Shown here piece after piece: positions 45,175 to 56,880 of a stretch of DNA of 64,000 nucleotides. Made by a program: the position numbers and the translations under genes. This DNA is from Zygnema cylindricum (taxonomy: Eukaryota > Streptophyta > Zygnematophyceae > Zygnematales > Zygnemataceae). The DNA lies in NCBI GenBank assembly GCA_037447655.1, contig JBBHKE010002200.1:190743-254742 (forward strand), written 5' to 3'. A model generated the notes under the pieces. It saw nothing but the letters and a program-made list of their open reading frames with translations. It did not search any database and was not told the DNA's origin. Each line of letters opens with the position of its first letter. Position 1 is the stretch's first letter.

Positions 45175-45763
45175 GACCGTTCGATTCTGTGTTTCGAAGC
45201 AAGCGGTCACTTTATCTAGTGTCTAGCTAATCTCCTCATGGAGGAGACTAATAGACACTGGACGTGTAAAATTTAAACGCGTGGAATGGTCACGTGCGAT
45301 CCATGATATAAACTATACATTTGGCATTCGCCTTGAGCATTCGGACATTGCCACGCGCCTTCGGACAGGCTGGAATCAAATCTTAAAGAAAACCATAAGA
45401 ATTTTTTTGTGGAAGAATGTGTCGTGATGCCTCCTCCACCATCCGTTGACATCCGGAATTTGCGGCGCCACGACGAAACACGAACGACAAAACAACTAAA
45501 CAAAATAAACACAAACGTACAAATTGTACATTCAAGTAATTGATTTTGCGGTTGGATTTACGGATACGAAGTCACATATTGTGCTTTTAAAATCTTTGAC
45601 ATGCTTGCCGTTATAACAAGAACCTACGTGCATCCAATTGAAAGAAAGCACGTACGCGATAGATTCCTTGCTGACATGACCTGATGGAGAAGAGAAGGAA
45701 ACATTACTGCCAGTAAACCTATCTGTACGATTTCTGTCGGCTCCTGGTGGAGAAATTGCTTAA
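45175..45763. other. No gene seen
   Basis: Contains a palindromic stretch around 45205-45262 (GACACT/TAGTGTC-type arms, CTAATCTCCTCATGGAGGAG). Otherwise unremarkable. Confidence 0.5.
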
Positions 45764-45771
45764 GTCTTTAT

Positions 45772-46128
45772 CATAGTTCAAAAGTAGGTGAAAGTAGGCC
45801 CATACAATTATGCCTATTGTACGCAAAACATACAATATTACCTTAAGACCCATATTGTATTGGTCGCAAAATGAAAAAAAATAGTAACATGGTTGAGTTG
45901 CATATCCATTGATAAAGAACTAAACGTCATGTCTAAATTTTGAAAACATCGACAAAAAATATTTTCCGGAGTTTTGAGGTTGTTTTTATTTAAAGCGTCA
46001 AATTTGGACGATCGGATGATCGCTGATCTGAGTATCGATCTAAGAAGATCACATGAAATTCCCATAACACAACTAACGCTAAAGGAACTACAAAAGGCCT
46101 ACGATAAAACGCCTAATTTTGAACTATG
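45772..46128. mobile_element. hAT-like small element, 357 bp
   Basis: Termini CATAGTTCAAAAGTAGG and (inverted) CATAGTTCAAAATTAGG. Flanks are GTCTTTAT at 45764-45771 and GTCTCTAT at 46129-46136, an 8-bp duplication with one change. Related to 8437-8741. A truncated inverted copy of its left half follows at 46137-46276, forming a large imperfect palindrome. Confidence 0.7.
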
Positions 46129-46136
46129 GTCTCTAT

Positions 46137-46276
46137 CGATCGATTTGCAACTCAACCCTGTTACTTTTTTTTTCATTTTGCGACTCACACAATATGGGAT
46201 CTTAAGGTCATATTGTATGTTTTACATACAATAGGCATAATTGTATGGGCCTACTTTCACCTACTTTTGAAGTATG
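46137..46276 (-). repeat. Truncated inverted copy of the hAT-like element end
   Basis: Reads, on the minus strand, as the first 140 or so bases of 45772-46128 (the TTCAAAAGTAGGTGAAAGTA start). With that element it makes an inverted repeat with arms over 100 bp. Confidence 0.8.
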
Positions 46277-46452
46277 CACCAAAGTTCTCATTGGGCCGTT
46301 CACACGAGTTTGTAACAATGTCGATTTGGACGTTCAGACTGTCAACGATCGTGTAGCCGTTCACACTGCGCACTAAATATATAGTACGATACATGCGATA
46401 CATAAAAGTACAACCGCACCAATAGCGACGAAGCAAAGCGAGGCAATCCAAA

Positions 46453-46810
46453 ATGAGAGACATTGAAAAAAGGACAAAAATCGGAAATCATGGTCCATCA
46501 TATCGTATGCATAGCGTCATAAAAAGTACGAACGCAACATGGTACGGACAAACATGCGTGACCCAAAGGTGCACTCCCGCCTCGCTCGCCAGTCTTCCTT
46601 GTCCACGAGGGGGAGGGGGAAGAATGGAGGGGGAGGGAGGGGGAGGGAGGGGGAGGGAGAGGGAGAGAATAGATACGATCTTACCTCATCTCTACACATT
46701 TTCTTTTTCGATTCTTTCTGTGGATTTCAATTCTAATTCAATTAATTTTTATTTATAATTCAATGAATTTGGAAAGTCGGTGGTGTTTCATTGGATGGGA
46801 ATCGAATGTG
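46453..46810. repeat. Dispersed repeat, uninterrupted copy with purine tract
   Basis: Homologous to 56417-56880 plus 62983-63410, the two halves separated there by the copia element. Shared blocks include CGTCATAAAAAGTAC..AACGCAACATG, a GGGAGGG purine tract (46605-46672 here) and AATTCAATGAATTTGGAAAG. Confidence 0.85.
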
Positions 46811-46891
46811 TGACCCTAAAAAACCCTAAAATCTGAAACATTCTAAAAAGTAGTTTCAATCGGGCGTCGATTGCTCAATAATAGACGTCTG

Positions 46892-46960
46892 TTTTAGGGT
46901 TTAGGATTTCAGGGTTTCAGGGTTTAGGGTTTTAGGGTTTTAGGGTTAAGAAACCCTAAA
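46892..46960 (+). repeat. Interstitial telomere-like TTTAGGG repeats
   Basis: About eight imperfect units (TTTAGGG, TTTCAGGG, TTTTAGGG) run on the plus strand, ending with an inverted CCCTAAA. Another short inverted run lies at 46815-46832. The plant-type motif supports the green-lineage assignment. Confidence 0.85.
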
Positions 46961-46969
46961 TTATACGGT

Positions 46970-48600
46970 CATTAATTTGAACGTTTTTTTTTCCATCTTT
47001 CACAAAATGTCGAAGACGAGAGAAATTAAACATTGGATAGTGACTTTATAACGGATGTAGTGTACACTATTTGAAATTTTGAAAATCTGAAAACCTGAAA
47101 ATCTGAAAATGAGCTGTGGAAAATAGATACTGGCGGTTTCAAATTTATTAATTTTGTTCAAATTGTTAACAAATTGAAAATGAAAAATGAAAAATACACT
47201 ATGGAATTTGGACATTGGAAAAACAGTGGACAAAATAAACCGAATGTGGACAATTACAGACATTGCGAAAATTAAAATTGAATTCTACCGTAAAATTAGA
47301 TGTTGGAATGAAGTATAAATAGTGTAATCTGGTTAGAGAATTTAGGTCCTGCAAGATTTTGTTTTTGTCAAATATAACGGCTAATTTTTATCAAAAAGGT
47401 TTAGTTTTTTTTTCAAAAACTTGAAAATTTTAGAATGTGTTTGATTTTCTTTACAAATTTTGAAAAGCGTAAAATTTTTCAAATTGAAGTTGAAACCGAA
47501 ACTGTAACTGAAACTGAAAAAAATGAATTGGTTTTTCTTTTATCACCAGAATGATATCGAGGATTTTGGAGGCGAGTGGCCCAAAACCCGTTTGAACCTA
47601 AAAAAAAATTATCAACCGGTGACTTTTGTGTGGAGGTTAGTTCATTTTTTCTCCTCTGTACAAATCGGGTTTATCCTACTACTTTTTTTCCCTTTTCTCT
47701 CTTAAACATTTTTGTTTTCCATTCTCACAAATGCTTTATATATTTGATAGTCTTTGGCAGTTTGGAGGTTAGTTTCTTTTTTTTTTTTTTGTCGAAAGCA
47801 CGTTTAAATTTTTTCTATGATCACTTCCTTTGTTCTTTTTCTTTGTTGCAAAGCCAATTCATATTTTCTCCCCTGTAAAAATGTTATTCCCCCTTTGTCG
47901 TACATATGCTTATGTTTCATCTGTCAAAAAGACACTTTGTTTTTCCTGTCTTGTAAACAAATTTTCCTTTCCCTTTTTCGATTTTTTTCCCTCTGTTGTA
48001 AAGATGTCTAATGCAGTGTTGCGTATCTAACCGAACAGCCGGCTTTCGGTCTTTTTTGGTTTTTAAGAGTTTTTTAGGATTTGTTTTAGGATTTTTTATT
48101 TTTAGGGTTCCGTGTGGTACTACCAGCTAGTAGTAATGTGGAAGGTAAGGATCTTACCTTCCGATTGGTGGTCTCCACAGAAAATTGGACATGTGTGCAC
48201 GAAGAAAGGTGACAATAGTTTATACCAGTACACGGTGTAGTTTAATATGACGTCTATCTCGTTCAATTTTTGTCCTGTCATAAAATCTCTGACACTGATT
48301 GGCGAGAATACGAATCTCCCTCTCCCTCTCCCTCGCTCTCTCCCTCCCTCTTCTCCTGCTCTCCTACCTAGCCTAAATAAGGTCAAAGGATAGGTCCAAA
48401 GATATTTCAAACCACGGTCTAATCATACATTTCAAGTTACAAGGTCTCAAGATATACTTCGTGAATTTGTTCATAAAAAGCCCTCCAAAAATACGATTTA
48501 AAAATACGTCTAATTCTCACTGTTAAAAAATACATGTGAGAGTTAATTTTAATTTTCTTCTCTCTCTGTTCTTTTTCTTCTCTCTCTCTTAATGTTGGTA
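46970..48600. other. No gene seen
   Basis: AT-rich DNA with GAAAATCTGAAAAC-type short repeats at 47080-47115 and a CTCCCT pyrimidine tract at 48316-48362. Open frames here are Phe/Leu-rich chance frames in T-rich sequence. Confidence 0.55.
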
Positions 48601-48686
48601 ATAACTAGAGCTGACTGTAACAACTTGTATTTTTGCAGGTTTTGCACTAGTCCCATCTTTTTCCTTTTTCCATTTTTTTGGCCAAA

Positions 48687-50358
48687 ATGAATGATAATAC
48701 CACTACGGCCAAGGAGACTAGTTTTTTAGAACGTTGTCCTCTTCCTGTTCTATCTGACATCTTAGTTCGTTCGTCAAATGGTGGAAAAGTTCGTCAACTT
48801 GTTCTATATTCGATGGTATGCAAGAAGTTAGCAGAAGCAGTGAAAGGCGTCCGACGTTTGAAGTTGACGGACTTAAAGCTTATCCAGTGGCCTGTGGAGG
48901 ATATTGATTGTATTTTGGCTCGTACTGTACGGTTTGTTACAATATCAGGATCGAACAGATGCTCACAAATACATTCACGAATCACAGCGGAAGCAAATAA
49001 AAAAAAAATACAGTTGACAATTTTTAGATCACACTGAAATCCAGCAAAACATAAATATATTTCACTGAAGCTTTTCTCACTTTACAAATATTTCCTCACT
49101 TCTCACACTGACTAGTAACTCACTAACTTTTGATCACTGCCATTAATAATAAAAGGCAACCACAAGTCTTTTCCTAAATACCTTCCAAGGTACCGACAAC
49201 TCACTGCCACGAAAGCCCACTAAGAAACTGTCCAATACACGTCGCAGTCCACATGTGAACGTGCGCCGTACAAAACACATTGGCGCGCGGAACATTTCAC
49301 GCCACGCCTAACATTTCACGAAGAACTGGAACTTCACGGCATGCAACAAACTACCACTGAACACAAAGTAACCGCACTAAAATGTTACACTACCGTACAG
49401 GACCAAACGACACCGACGAAACTTATCATACCGCAAATACAACTGAAACGTAATCAATCAAACGTAACAAAAGTTCAACCAAACGTAAACTGAAACGTAA
49501 CTTTGAACCAAACCAAGCGAACCGTACCTATAATACAACGCGAACAAAATTAATATTATATCGACCAAACCCGCCGATTCTCCCAATATTACACCGAATA
49601 TTGAAAGACTTACTTTGGACGCAAGATCAGATCCTTCATTGGAAATGATTGGGTCGTGCTTTCTTTATTGGTCAGTTGTGATAGGTTCCAAACTGACCAC
49701 TTTTAGGGCGGAAGGGTGTGACTTCACTGGATTGCATTTGAACGCTTTGAGCGAAATGAAAGCGTTGAAATGTTTGGTTTTTCAAGATTGCAAGATAGTA
49801 TCGAAGAAGGCCATAAATAAGACTCTTTTCGAAAATGTTGAAGAGCTATTTTTGTACAACCGCTCTCGTGTTTGGACGCAAGGAGAGTCTTTGCATTTTC
49901 TACTCGAACATATGCCTCAACTCAAGTTTTTGACTTATGTTGGCAATAAGGTGGCACGCTTTCCGCTGGAAGTTAACTCAAAATCCTTAAGAAAAGTGGT
50001 GATTTGCTCGTGCCCGAAACTTGTGGTGAACACTCCCAATCTTTAAGTTCTAAAGTTGGATGCTTCATTTGTTGACTTTTCAAACTATAAGATGACACGT
50101 CTAACTGAGCTTCGTTTAAAAGGGCTTTCCTACTCAATGCCTGAAGTCAAAAAAATACGTCGTTTGTTGAAAGATTGTCCGTCAATGAAGAAAGTAAAGC
50201 TCAACTTTCAACTTAAGAAGGTGGATCGACTGGTTGCCATAGAATGTGTGACAGAAGTGACAAGATTAAAATCTTTATATCGACGCGTCAAGTTTACAGT
50301 TCCATGGGACCGTTGTTTATGGTACCAGAATGGTTACCCACGATCAGGATATCGATGA
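48687..50358 (+). pseudogene. F-box / leucine-rich-repeat-like gene, disrupted
   Basis: The first part (from ATG 48687) has an F-box-like segment (PLPVLSDILVRSS with VCKKLAEAVKGVRRLKL). F-box proteins are substrate receptors of SCF ubiquitin ligases. The second part (49594-50358) reads as leucine-rich repeats (LTTFRAEGCDF, MKALKCLVFQDCKI, VEELFLYN, LKFLTYVGNKV, LTELRLKGLSY). Between them lies about 660 bp resembling a solo LTR, and the two parts are in different frames. A single TAA at 50044-50046 interrupts the second part; the frame continues without change after it. The most economical view is a recently broken gene. An alternative is an intron plus a shorter protein. The F-box call is moderate. 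Confidence 0.6.
48935..49593 (-). mobile_element. Probable solo Ty1/copia LTR inside the F-box-like gene
   Basis: On the minus strand it starts TGTAATATTGG and ends GATCCTGATATTGTAACA, i.e. TG...CA. Near its end it has a GCTTCCGCTGT block also present at the same place in the LTRs of the 57-62 kb element, followed by GATCC. No internal sequence is present. A 5-bp target duplication is not evident (CGGTT versus CCGAA), so the edges may be off by a few bases. Confidence 0.6.
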
Positions 50359-50359
50359 G

Positions 50360-51319
50360 ACCAGGTACCAAAAGGATTACGCATTGATGAACAGCAAAGG
50401 TTAAAGTTTGGAGAAGACTAAAAGAGCAACTAAAGTTTGAGAGATTTCAATCATTGGATGTAAGAATAAAGTAGACTTTTTTTTCGAATAGAATTTCTTT
50501 TCTTTTTTTAATCGTTTGTGTGCTGCTTTTTTTTCTTCAGAGTTTAATCAATGTACATGTTTCTTGATAGGAGTACATAGTGTATATAATGTATGTAGGC
50601 ATGTATTGCCCAAGTTAATAACTGTGATGGACTTGTTCTGCACAATTTATCAATTCTTAAATAAAAACTTTAAAATTGTTGACGACGAAAAAGAAAGTAA
50701 TGAAACTTCGAAATTGGTTTGATGACAAATATAGTCGAGGGTTCCATGCGACTATTTAAATTAGTTTTGTATCGTGATTTGTTCGTCACCAAGGCATTAG
50801 GCACTTTCACATCAAAATTATTACTTATGTTTTTGATTATTTATACATTATTGCATTATATTATATTGAATAAATGGAGATTTGTCATTCATACCTGGTA
50901 CCATCAATTTTACCACTTTAGAAGCTTTGAGAAAGGTATATTGTGCATGGAATTATGTTGGGACAAATTTAAGTATAATTCCACCCCATCAAACCCAAAC
51001 TTTGACCTTTCAAAATTGTCATGATTCTGAAAATCATTCTAACCCCTGTCTGAGCCGCCATTGTAATCATTAAAATAGATTTCCCAATCTGTTGTCGGCC
51101 CTTAAATTCGAATCCAATTTTATTCCTCTGAAATTTGGCATTTGATCCATCAATCCTCGTATTAATATTTTATTATGTTTACTAAAATGTTTAAAATTCA
51201 CTGCACCCTCTCTTATATGAGTGAAAAACGTACGCCAATTTTTTATTGATTTTGATCGATCTAGTGGAAGTTGTGTTGAATCCCTAACATTTAACGATTT
51301 TTGTCTCTCCATCTTTCTA
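50360..51319. other. No gene seen; 3' flank of the F-box-like pseudogene
   Basis: AT-rich with possible polyadenylation-type AATAAA sequences (for example near 50465 and 50661). No coding or repeat structure recognised. Confidence 0.5.
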
Positions 51320-52345
51320 ATCGGTTTCCCCTCAATCCCAATTCCTCCCATATCCTCAATTCCTCCTCCAATCCCCAATTTCTCCATGTAGTTGTCCAAT
51401 CCCCATTTCCTCCAATCCCCAATTCCTCCTCCAATCCTCAATTCCTCCCTTACCTTTAATTCCTCCTCTCATCCTAAATTCCTCCTCTCCTATTCCCCCT
51501 TTCTCCCCAAATCCACGTCCTATCCCTAATTTTTCTTCCAATCCCCAATCCCTCCTCCAATCACCAATTCTTTCTTTATCCCCAACTCCTCGACCAATCC
51601 CCAATTTCACAACCTCCAATTCCTCTTCTATCCCCGATTCCCCCTCCGACCGTCAATTTTTCCTCCAATCCCCAAATCCTTCAATTCCTAATTTTTTCTT
51701 CAATCCCCTATTCCTCCTCCAATCCCCAGTCCCTCCAATTCTCAAATCATCCTCCAATCCCTAATTCCTCCCCCAATCTCCAATTTCTCCTATATACCCA
51801 ATTTCCTCCAATTCCCAATTCCTCCTCCATTCCCATTTCATCCTCCAATCCCCCAATTTTCAATTCCTCCTCCAATTTGTTCTTCCAACCCCTGATTCCT
51901 CCTCTTATCCCCATTCCTCCTCCGATACCTATTTCCTCCTCCAATCCCCAATGTTTCTTTTATCACTTAATCCTCGTCCAATCCCCCATTTCTCCTCCAA
52001 TCCCTAATCCTCCTCTATCCCCAATTTCTTCTTCAATCCCAAATTCCTCGTCTAATCCCCGATTGCTCCTACAATCCTCAATTCCTCCTCCAATCCCCAT
52101 TTGGTTCTTAATCGCAAATTCCTCCTCAATCTCCAATTCTTCCTCCAATCCCCAATTCCTCCTCCGATTCCCAATTCCTTCTCCAATCGTCAAATCCTCC
52201 TTTATCCCCAAATCCTCGTCCATTCCCTAATTCCTCCTCCAATCTTTAATTCCCACTTTATTCGGAATTCCTACTTTAATCCCCAATTCCTCCTCCTCCG
52301 AGCCCCATTTCTTCTTCCAAGCCTCCTTGATTCTTCCCCGCCTCT
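51320..52345. repeat. Minisatellite, about 20-bp CCTCCTCCAATCCCCAATT unit
   Basis: Roughly 1 kb of imperfect repeats of AATTCCTCCTCCAATCCCC. Unit spacing is mostly 17-21 bp with many substitutions and small indels. Open frames on both strands (IPPPIP or GIGGGIGDW patterns) are repeat artefacts. The array is not a CRISPR because there are no unique spacers. Confidence 0.95.
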
Positions 52346-52944
52346 CCCCTCGGATCCAATCAAAACTATACTCATTCGAAACGGCACGTAACGCTTCTCG
52401 AAAATCAGGGAAACCACAAACACACAAAACATAACGTCTTTTCTTTCTCGATACATCTAAGGACGATATGGTCTTCTATTTGAATATTGTCAAATCCTCC
52501 ACCGATGTTGTTCATTTCCTCACCAAGTTTTTACATCTCCCACGGTTTAGTCTTCTCAAAACTGCGGTCGCTTTATAAAGTCGATGAATAATGGAGGCAT
52601 TCAGTGTACTAGTTCAGTTTTGTGAATCTCTAGGTTTAATTTCAAAACTGTTGAACCGTTCGGTTTCAGTTTACCAATCTGTCTCATTTGCTGTTCATTG
52701 TCACATTTATCTTTCCATCTTTTCTCATAAGGTTCTAATGTTATGTGCCCATTGCAACTAAGGTTTTTTCTCAGTCATTTTCGAAAGAATTGCCAGTTTA
52801 CGAAAGAAGTGAACAGATCAAAGTGCAATTTGCGTCATCATTTAATTTGGTATGTAGTTTTAGTCTATCGTTGTCCCTTTTTCAATTAACCGCCATGTCA
52901 TACCTAATCATCTTCAAAGTTAAACGTCAACAAAGCTCGAGAGT

Positions 52945-53430
52945 GAGGGTATGGTTGGTATTTTAGCGCGGATTTTCGTACACGGATTTCAAGTGTCCCA
53001 ATGTGTAACAACGAGATTGTTACTTAAGGGTGTGAGGACTGTATGCGTCAACAATGGCCGTGACAGTTGTCAACATCTACGATCTGTGACGGCGCGTGTT
53101 ATTTTTTGTAACTGCTTGTGACGCCGCATGTCTTTCCATGACATTGTAGACGTACCGCCTTCCAACTTGTGTCGTTTCATGGTTGACAAAGATGCGCTTT
53201 GTCTTTGCGTCTCCTGTCCTGTCGGCGTGAAATGGCATCGTAATGTTGAGACCCCTGCAAAAAAAAATCCGTACCGGACGCAAAAGGGGAAAACTAAATA
53301 AATTGTGTATTTTTTTCTTGTCGTTTTGAACGCAAACGAACATAACACAGTGAATCGCGCACTTTTCCTCGTCGCTAGAAATCACTGGAAAATTTTCGAC
53401 GACAAAAAAAAACCCTTACTTCGGAGACAA
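52945..53430. repeat. TAA-target transposon family remnant
   Basis: Homologous to 14.42-14.87 kb and 2.42-2.85 kb, and inverted to 55.38-55.70 kb. It has the family core GAGACCCCTGCAAAAAAAAA near 53248. Terminal repeats are not both visible. Confidence 0.7.
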
Positions 53431-55005
53431 ACCCTAAGTTTAAAGCAAAGCGAGACTTGATGAGCGAATGGGAGAAATCGTTTTTTGCAGGTTTGCGCAA
53501 GAATAGGTACATGTTATTGTTTTTTTGACTTGTCGAACACATGTATGGAAAAAAAATTGCATGGGCCTCATACCTCCAATGTCATATTTGAATCATTGCT
53601 TGAGAATTACACATAAAAGCTTGGTCTAAGACCATGGACTTAAGCACAAACTCTTCTTTTTTGGTCCAAGAAAGAAGAGTTAGGATTTTTTTTTTTTTTG
53701 GACTATACATGAGGGAAGTTTGGTTACAAATCGAGAGAAATAGCACATACAAGGTGACACCCATCGGCCTTTCTCATTGCTTCTACCGTCAACTTGTATT
53801 TGTTGCTCTTCAACGAGCACAAGCCTCTTCTAAACCTGCTCTCTTTTGCTCTCCTCTAACAAGATACAAAAGTACAGGGGTTAATGATAGGCGGCGCATC
53901 TCAAGTCTTCTACCATATGATCCTGTCCACATCCACGATCTTTATGATTGTTGGCCTTAGTTTGTTGGGATTGTGGGTAGTCATACTCTGTATATTTCTT
54001 CTCTTTGAGGGTGGTCATCTTCAGTTAGGATCAGTGGTAACTCCTTTTAGTTAGTGTGGTCTTGTTTTTATTTTCTTTCTTTGCATTTGTCTATTACCTC
54101 TTGACTGTAATAATATTGAAGCTTTTTTTTTCTTTTTATGACCCCCTTGGTACTCGGATTGTTTATCAATCGAAACTTTTGCAATAAAGATTCTTGAATC
54201 TTTAGGTTGTGTTGGTTTGGACGCACTATTATTTTGTTGCTTTTGTGGTTGTTTCTCCTTAAAATGCCCTTGGTTGGCATGCATTTTGTTTATGTGTTAA
54301 ACTTTGTAACGCTACTAGTGTCAATGTTTATTTTCGCCGCTTAACACATCTTTTCTCCGTGCACACTTGTCAGATTGTTAAATCTGATGGCGACGATTGA
54401 AAGACAACGTTCTCACTTTTCAATTGACCTCCTCCAACAAAAAATAGGACATGTGCACACAAAAAATAGGTGCTCTAAGTAGCGAAAAATATATTAACTC
54501 TACTAACGACACAAATCGTACTTCTTTTGCTTTGTTTTTAGTTTTGCCTGCCACTTTCTCAGTTTCTTATTTGCCATCCATTTTTGTCGTCTATTGCCCT
54601 TTCTTAATAAAGTCTCAGAATCTTGTTTGGTTCCCTATGTACTCGGCTGGTTTACCAATTACCATCGCACTTTGTTAACAAGGTTTACATAATAACGCAC
54701 CATTAAAAGACAATAACTTCACTGTATAATCAGTAATGTCCGCATGAGTGAAAGCGAAACTATTGAAGTTCACGCTGTAAACTGAAAAAAAACTTGAGCT
54801 TTGATGGTTCACACCGCATTCCGCAATATATGACAATTCACATAATGAAGTCATGGCACCAATCTAGTGTTTTTTTACCAAGTCCTTATTGGTTGTTCAC
54901 TATGGTTTGGACAAACGACGTTTATATTTTAAACGATTATGTAGCAGTTCACAATGCACGCCAAACAAATCGTATGATAAATGCGCTACCCAAAAGTGTA
55001 ATGAC
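53431..55005. other. No gene confidently seen
   Basis: Contains a plus-strand frame ending YDPVHIHDLYDCWP at 53960 and a Lys/Gln-rich minus-strand frame at 54051-54284. Neither is recognisable, and neither has supporting motifs or splice context. Confidence 0.5.
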
Positions 55006-55008
55006 TAA

Positions 55009-55712
55009 GGGTGCGTCTCCATGTGCCAAAGTAAGGTTTTTTTTCTATCATTTTCCTCTAAAACTTAGCGCCCTACTAATTTTCAGTCGTACAAAAAAAA
55101 ATAAAAAATGAGAAGTACATTTTGCGTCATTATTGAATTTAGGATGTATTACATGTTGTCGTTCTGTGTTCTTCGACCCACGGCCACGCCAACAAACGTT
55201 ATCTTCAAACTTTTCTTTAAAACACACGGGCAATGTGTTTTAAAACAAAGTACTTTCGTTAAACAAATAGGGCCACGTATTCGCACATGTAGAATTTTTT
55301 CAAAACTTTCAAATGAATTCAACCGACGAAGAAAATTACTCTATTCGTTATCTTTTGTCCTTTGCGTTTAATACGACGACGAAAAGTACATACTTTGATT
55401 TATTTTGTCCATTTGCGTCCGGTACAGTTTTTTTTTTGCAAGGGTCTCAAGATTTCGATGCCATTTCACGCCGACCAGACAGGAGACACAAAAGCAAAGC
55501 GCATTTCCTTCAACAATAAAACCGCACAAACTCGGCGGTGAATCTACAATTTCACGGAAAGTCATGCGACGTCACAAGCAGTTACAAAAAATAGCATGCG
55601 TCATCACAGATTGTAGACGTTGCCTACTGTCACGGGCATTGTCAACGTATACATTTGTCACACCCTTGAATAGCAAATTCGATGCTACACATAGGGACAC
55701 TTGAAATTCGGG
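55009..55712 (-). repeat. TAA-target transposon family copy
   Basis: Starts GGGTGCGTCTCCATGT after TAA (55006-55008). The interior is an inverted match to 52.95-53.43 kb. A matching right end, ATGGAGACGCACCC, occurs only at 56399, beyond a second inverted repeat. The element may therefore extend to there. Confidence 0.65.
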
Positions 55713-55771
55713 TACACCGGATCTACGCTAAAAAACAAAGAAAACTCTCTAAGTTTCAAGTACATGTGTTG

Positions 55772-56380
55772 CATTCACACCGGAAATGGATGATGAATGA
55801 GATGAGGAAACGAATGTCCTTTTCTTTTGTTTGGACGTGAATCGCCTTTGACGTCATCTCACGTCATCTCACGTCACCAAAAACGTCGCCATGTGATTCA
55901 TGTTGCCGTATGATTAGGCGTCGATGACTCAAATCCGTTGGTACCAAACCATCGTTAAGAAGGGGCGGATGTTTCGTCAAAGCTACAAATAAGTTTTTAG
56001 TTTACATTTTTTTATGTCATATTTTAGATGATTTTGATTGGCTATTTTTTTATGGGTTAGCATTTTAGAAAATTTAGGTACAGTACGGATCATTCATTCG
56101 GGATACCACTACATGTTTTTTCAAAGTCGGATTTTTGCATTCCGAAAAGGGTTTCTGGAAAACAAGATGACTTACCACAGTTGTCAAATTTTGACGTACT
56201 TGACTGTATGTTTTGTTCGTCGCTACGCTCCAAAAAGGTTTGTTCGTCGCTACGCTCCAAAAAGGTTGACAGTCGAGCAGTCGATCAGTTTGGCGCCTCT
56301 GTTTTTGTTTTTTTGTGAAATGAACGGTACGGGATTATTCGTTTCCTCATCTCATTCATCATCCATTTCCGGTGTGAATG
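55772..56380. repeat. 44-bp perfect inverted repeat bounding 520 bp
   Basis: Arms 55772-55815 and 56337-56380 are exact reverse complements over 44 bp, starting CATTCACACCGGAAATGG. The interior includes a 27-bp tandem duplication (56212-56265). It may be the foldback end of a transposon whose outer terminus is GGGTGCGTCTCCAT. Confidence 0.9.
56212..56265. repeat. 27-bp tandem duplication
   Basis: Two exact copies (56212-56238, 56239-56265) of a unit beginning TTTGTTCGTCGCTACGC. Confidence 0.97.
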
Positions 56381-56416
56381 GAGCAATGGAGACGCACCCG
56401 ATTAAAGACAAAACAA

Positions 56417-56880
56417 ATCCAAAAAGAGACACATGATAAAAAGGCAAAAAAAAAACCAACATTGTCCATCACAATGTAGGTTTAACGTCATAAAAAGTAC
56501 AAACGCAACATGATACGGACAAACAAACATGACATAATGTGTGACCAAATGTTGCACTCAAGACTCGATTGAAAATCATATGTAGTCAAAATAAAAAACC
56601 ACCTACAAAAAAGCTAAGTTCACGCGGACAAAGCGTTTATTTACAATGGGATGCGACATCGTACAGTAACTGCAAACGGAGACACATGGATTGAAGCCAA
56701 ATTGTGGCACGCGACAACTTACGGAAGGCGTCACAATATGTGGTGAGGAGGAGGGGGGAGGGGAAGGGGAGGGAGAAGGGGAAGGGGAGGGGGAAGGGGA
56801 AGGGGAGGGGGGGGGGGAGGGCAAGGGGCGGGCCATGGGAAGGGGTAAGGAGAGAGAGTTGGAGAGGGATAGGGAGAGGA
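56417..56880. repeat. Dispersed repeat, left half, with G-rich tract
   Basis: Homologous to 46453-46680. The G/A tract at 56748-56830 (GGGGAGGGGGAAGGGG type, with a run of about 10 G) ends in GAGGA at the copia insertion point. Confidence 0.85.

Noticed and set aside
47523-48030. Phe/Leu-rich membrane-protein-like frames
   Set aside because: T-rich DNA gives Phe/Leu in all frames; there is no start context, conserved motif or codon bias.
51356-52230. Gly/Ile/Glu-rich and Ile/Pro-rich repeat proteins
   Set aside because: Both are read-through of the minisatellite on opposite strands, so neither is credible as a gene.
51320-52345. CRISPR-like array
   Set aside because: Units are contiguous and variable without unique spacers of constant length, and the genome is eukaryotic.
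54051-54284. Lys/Gln-rich minus-strand frame
   Set aside because: Composition follows from T-rich plus-strand DNA; no homologous pattern recognised.
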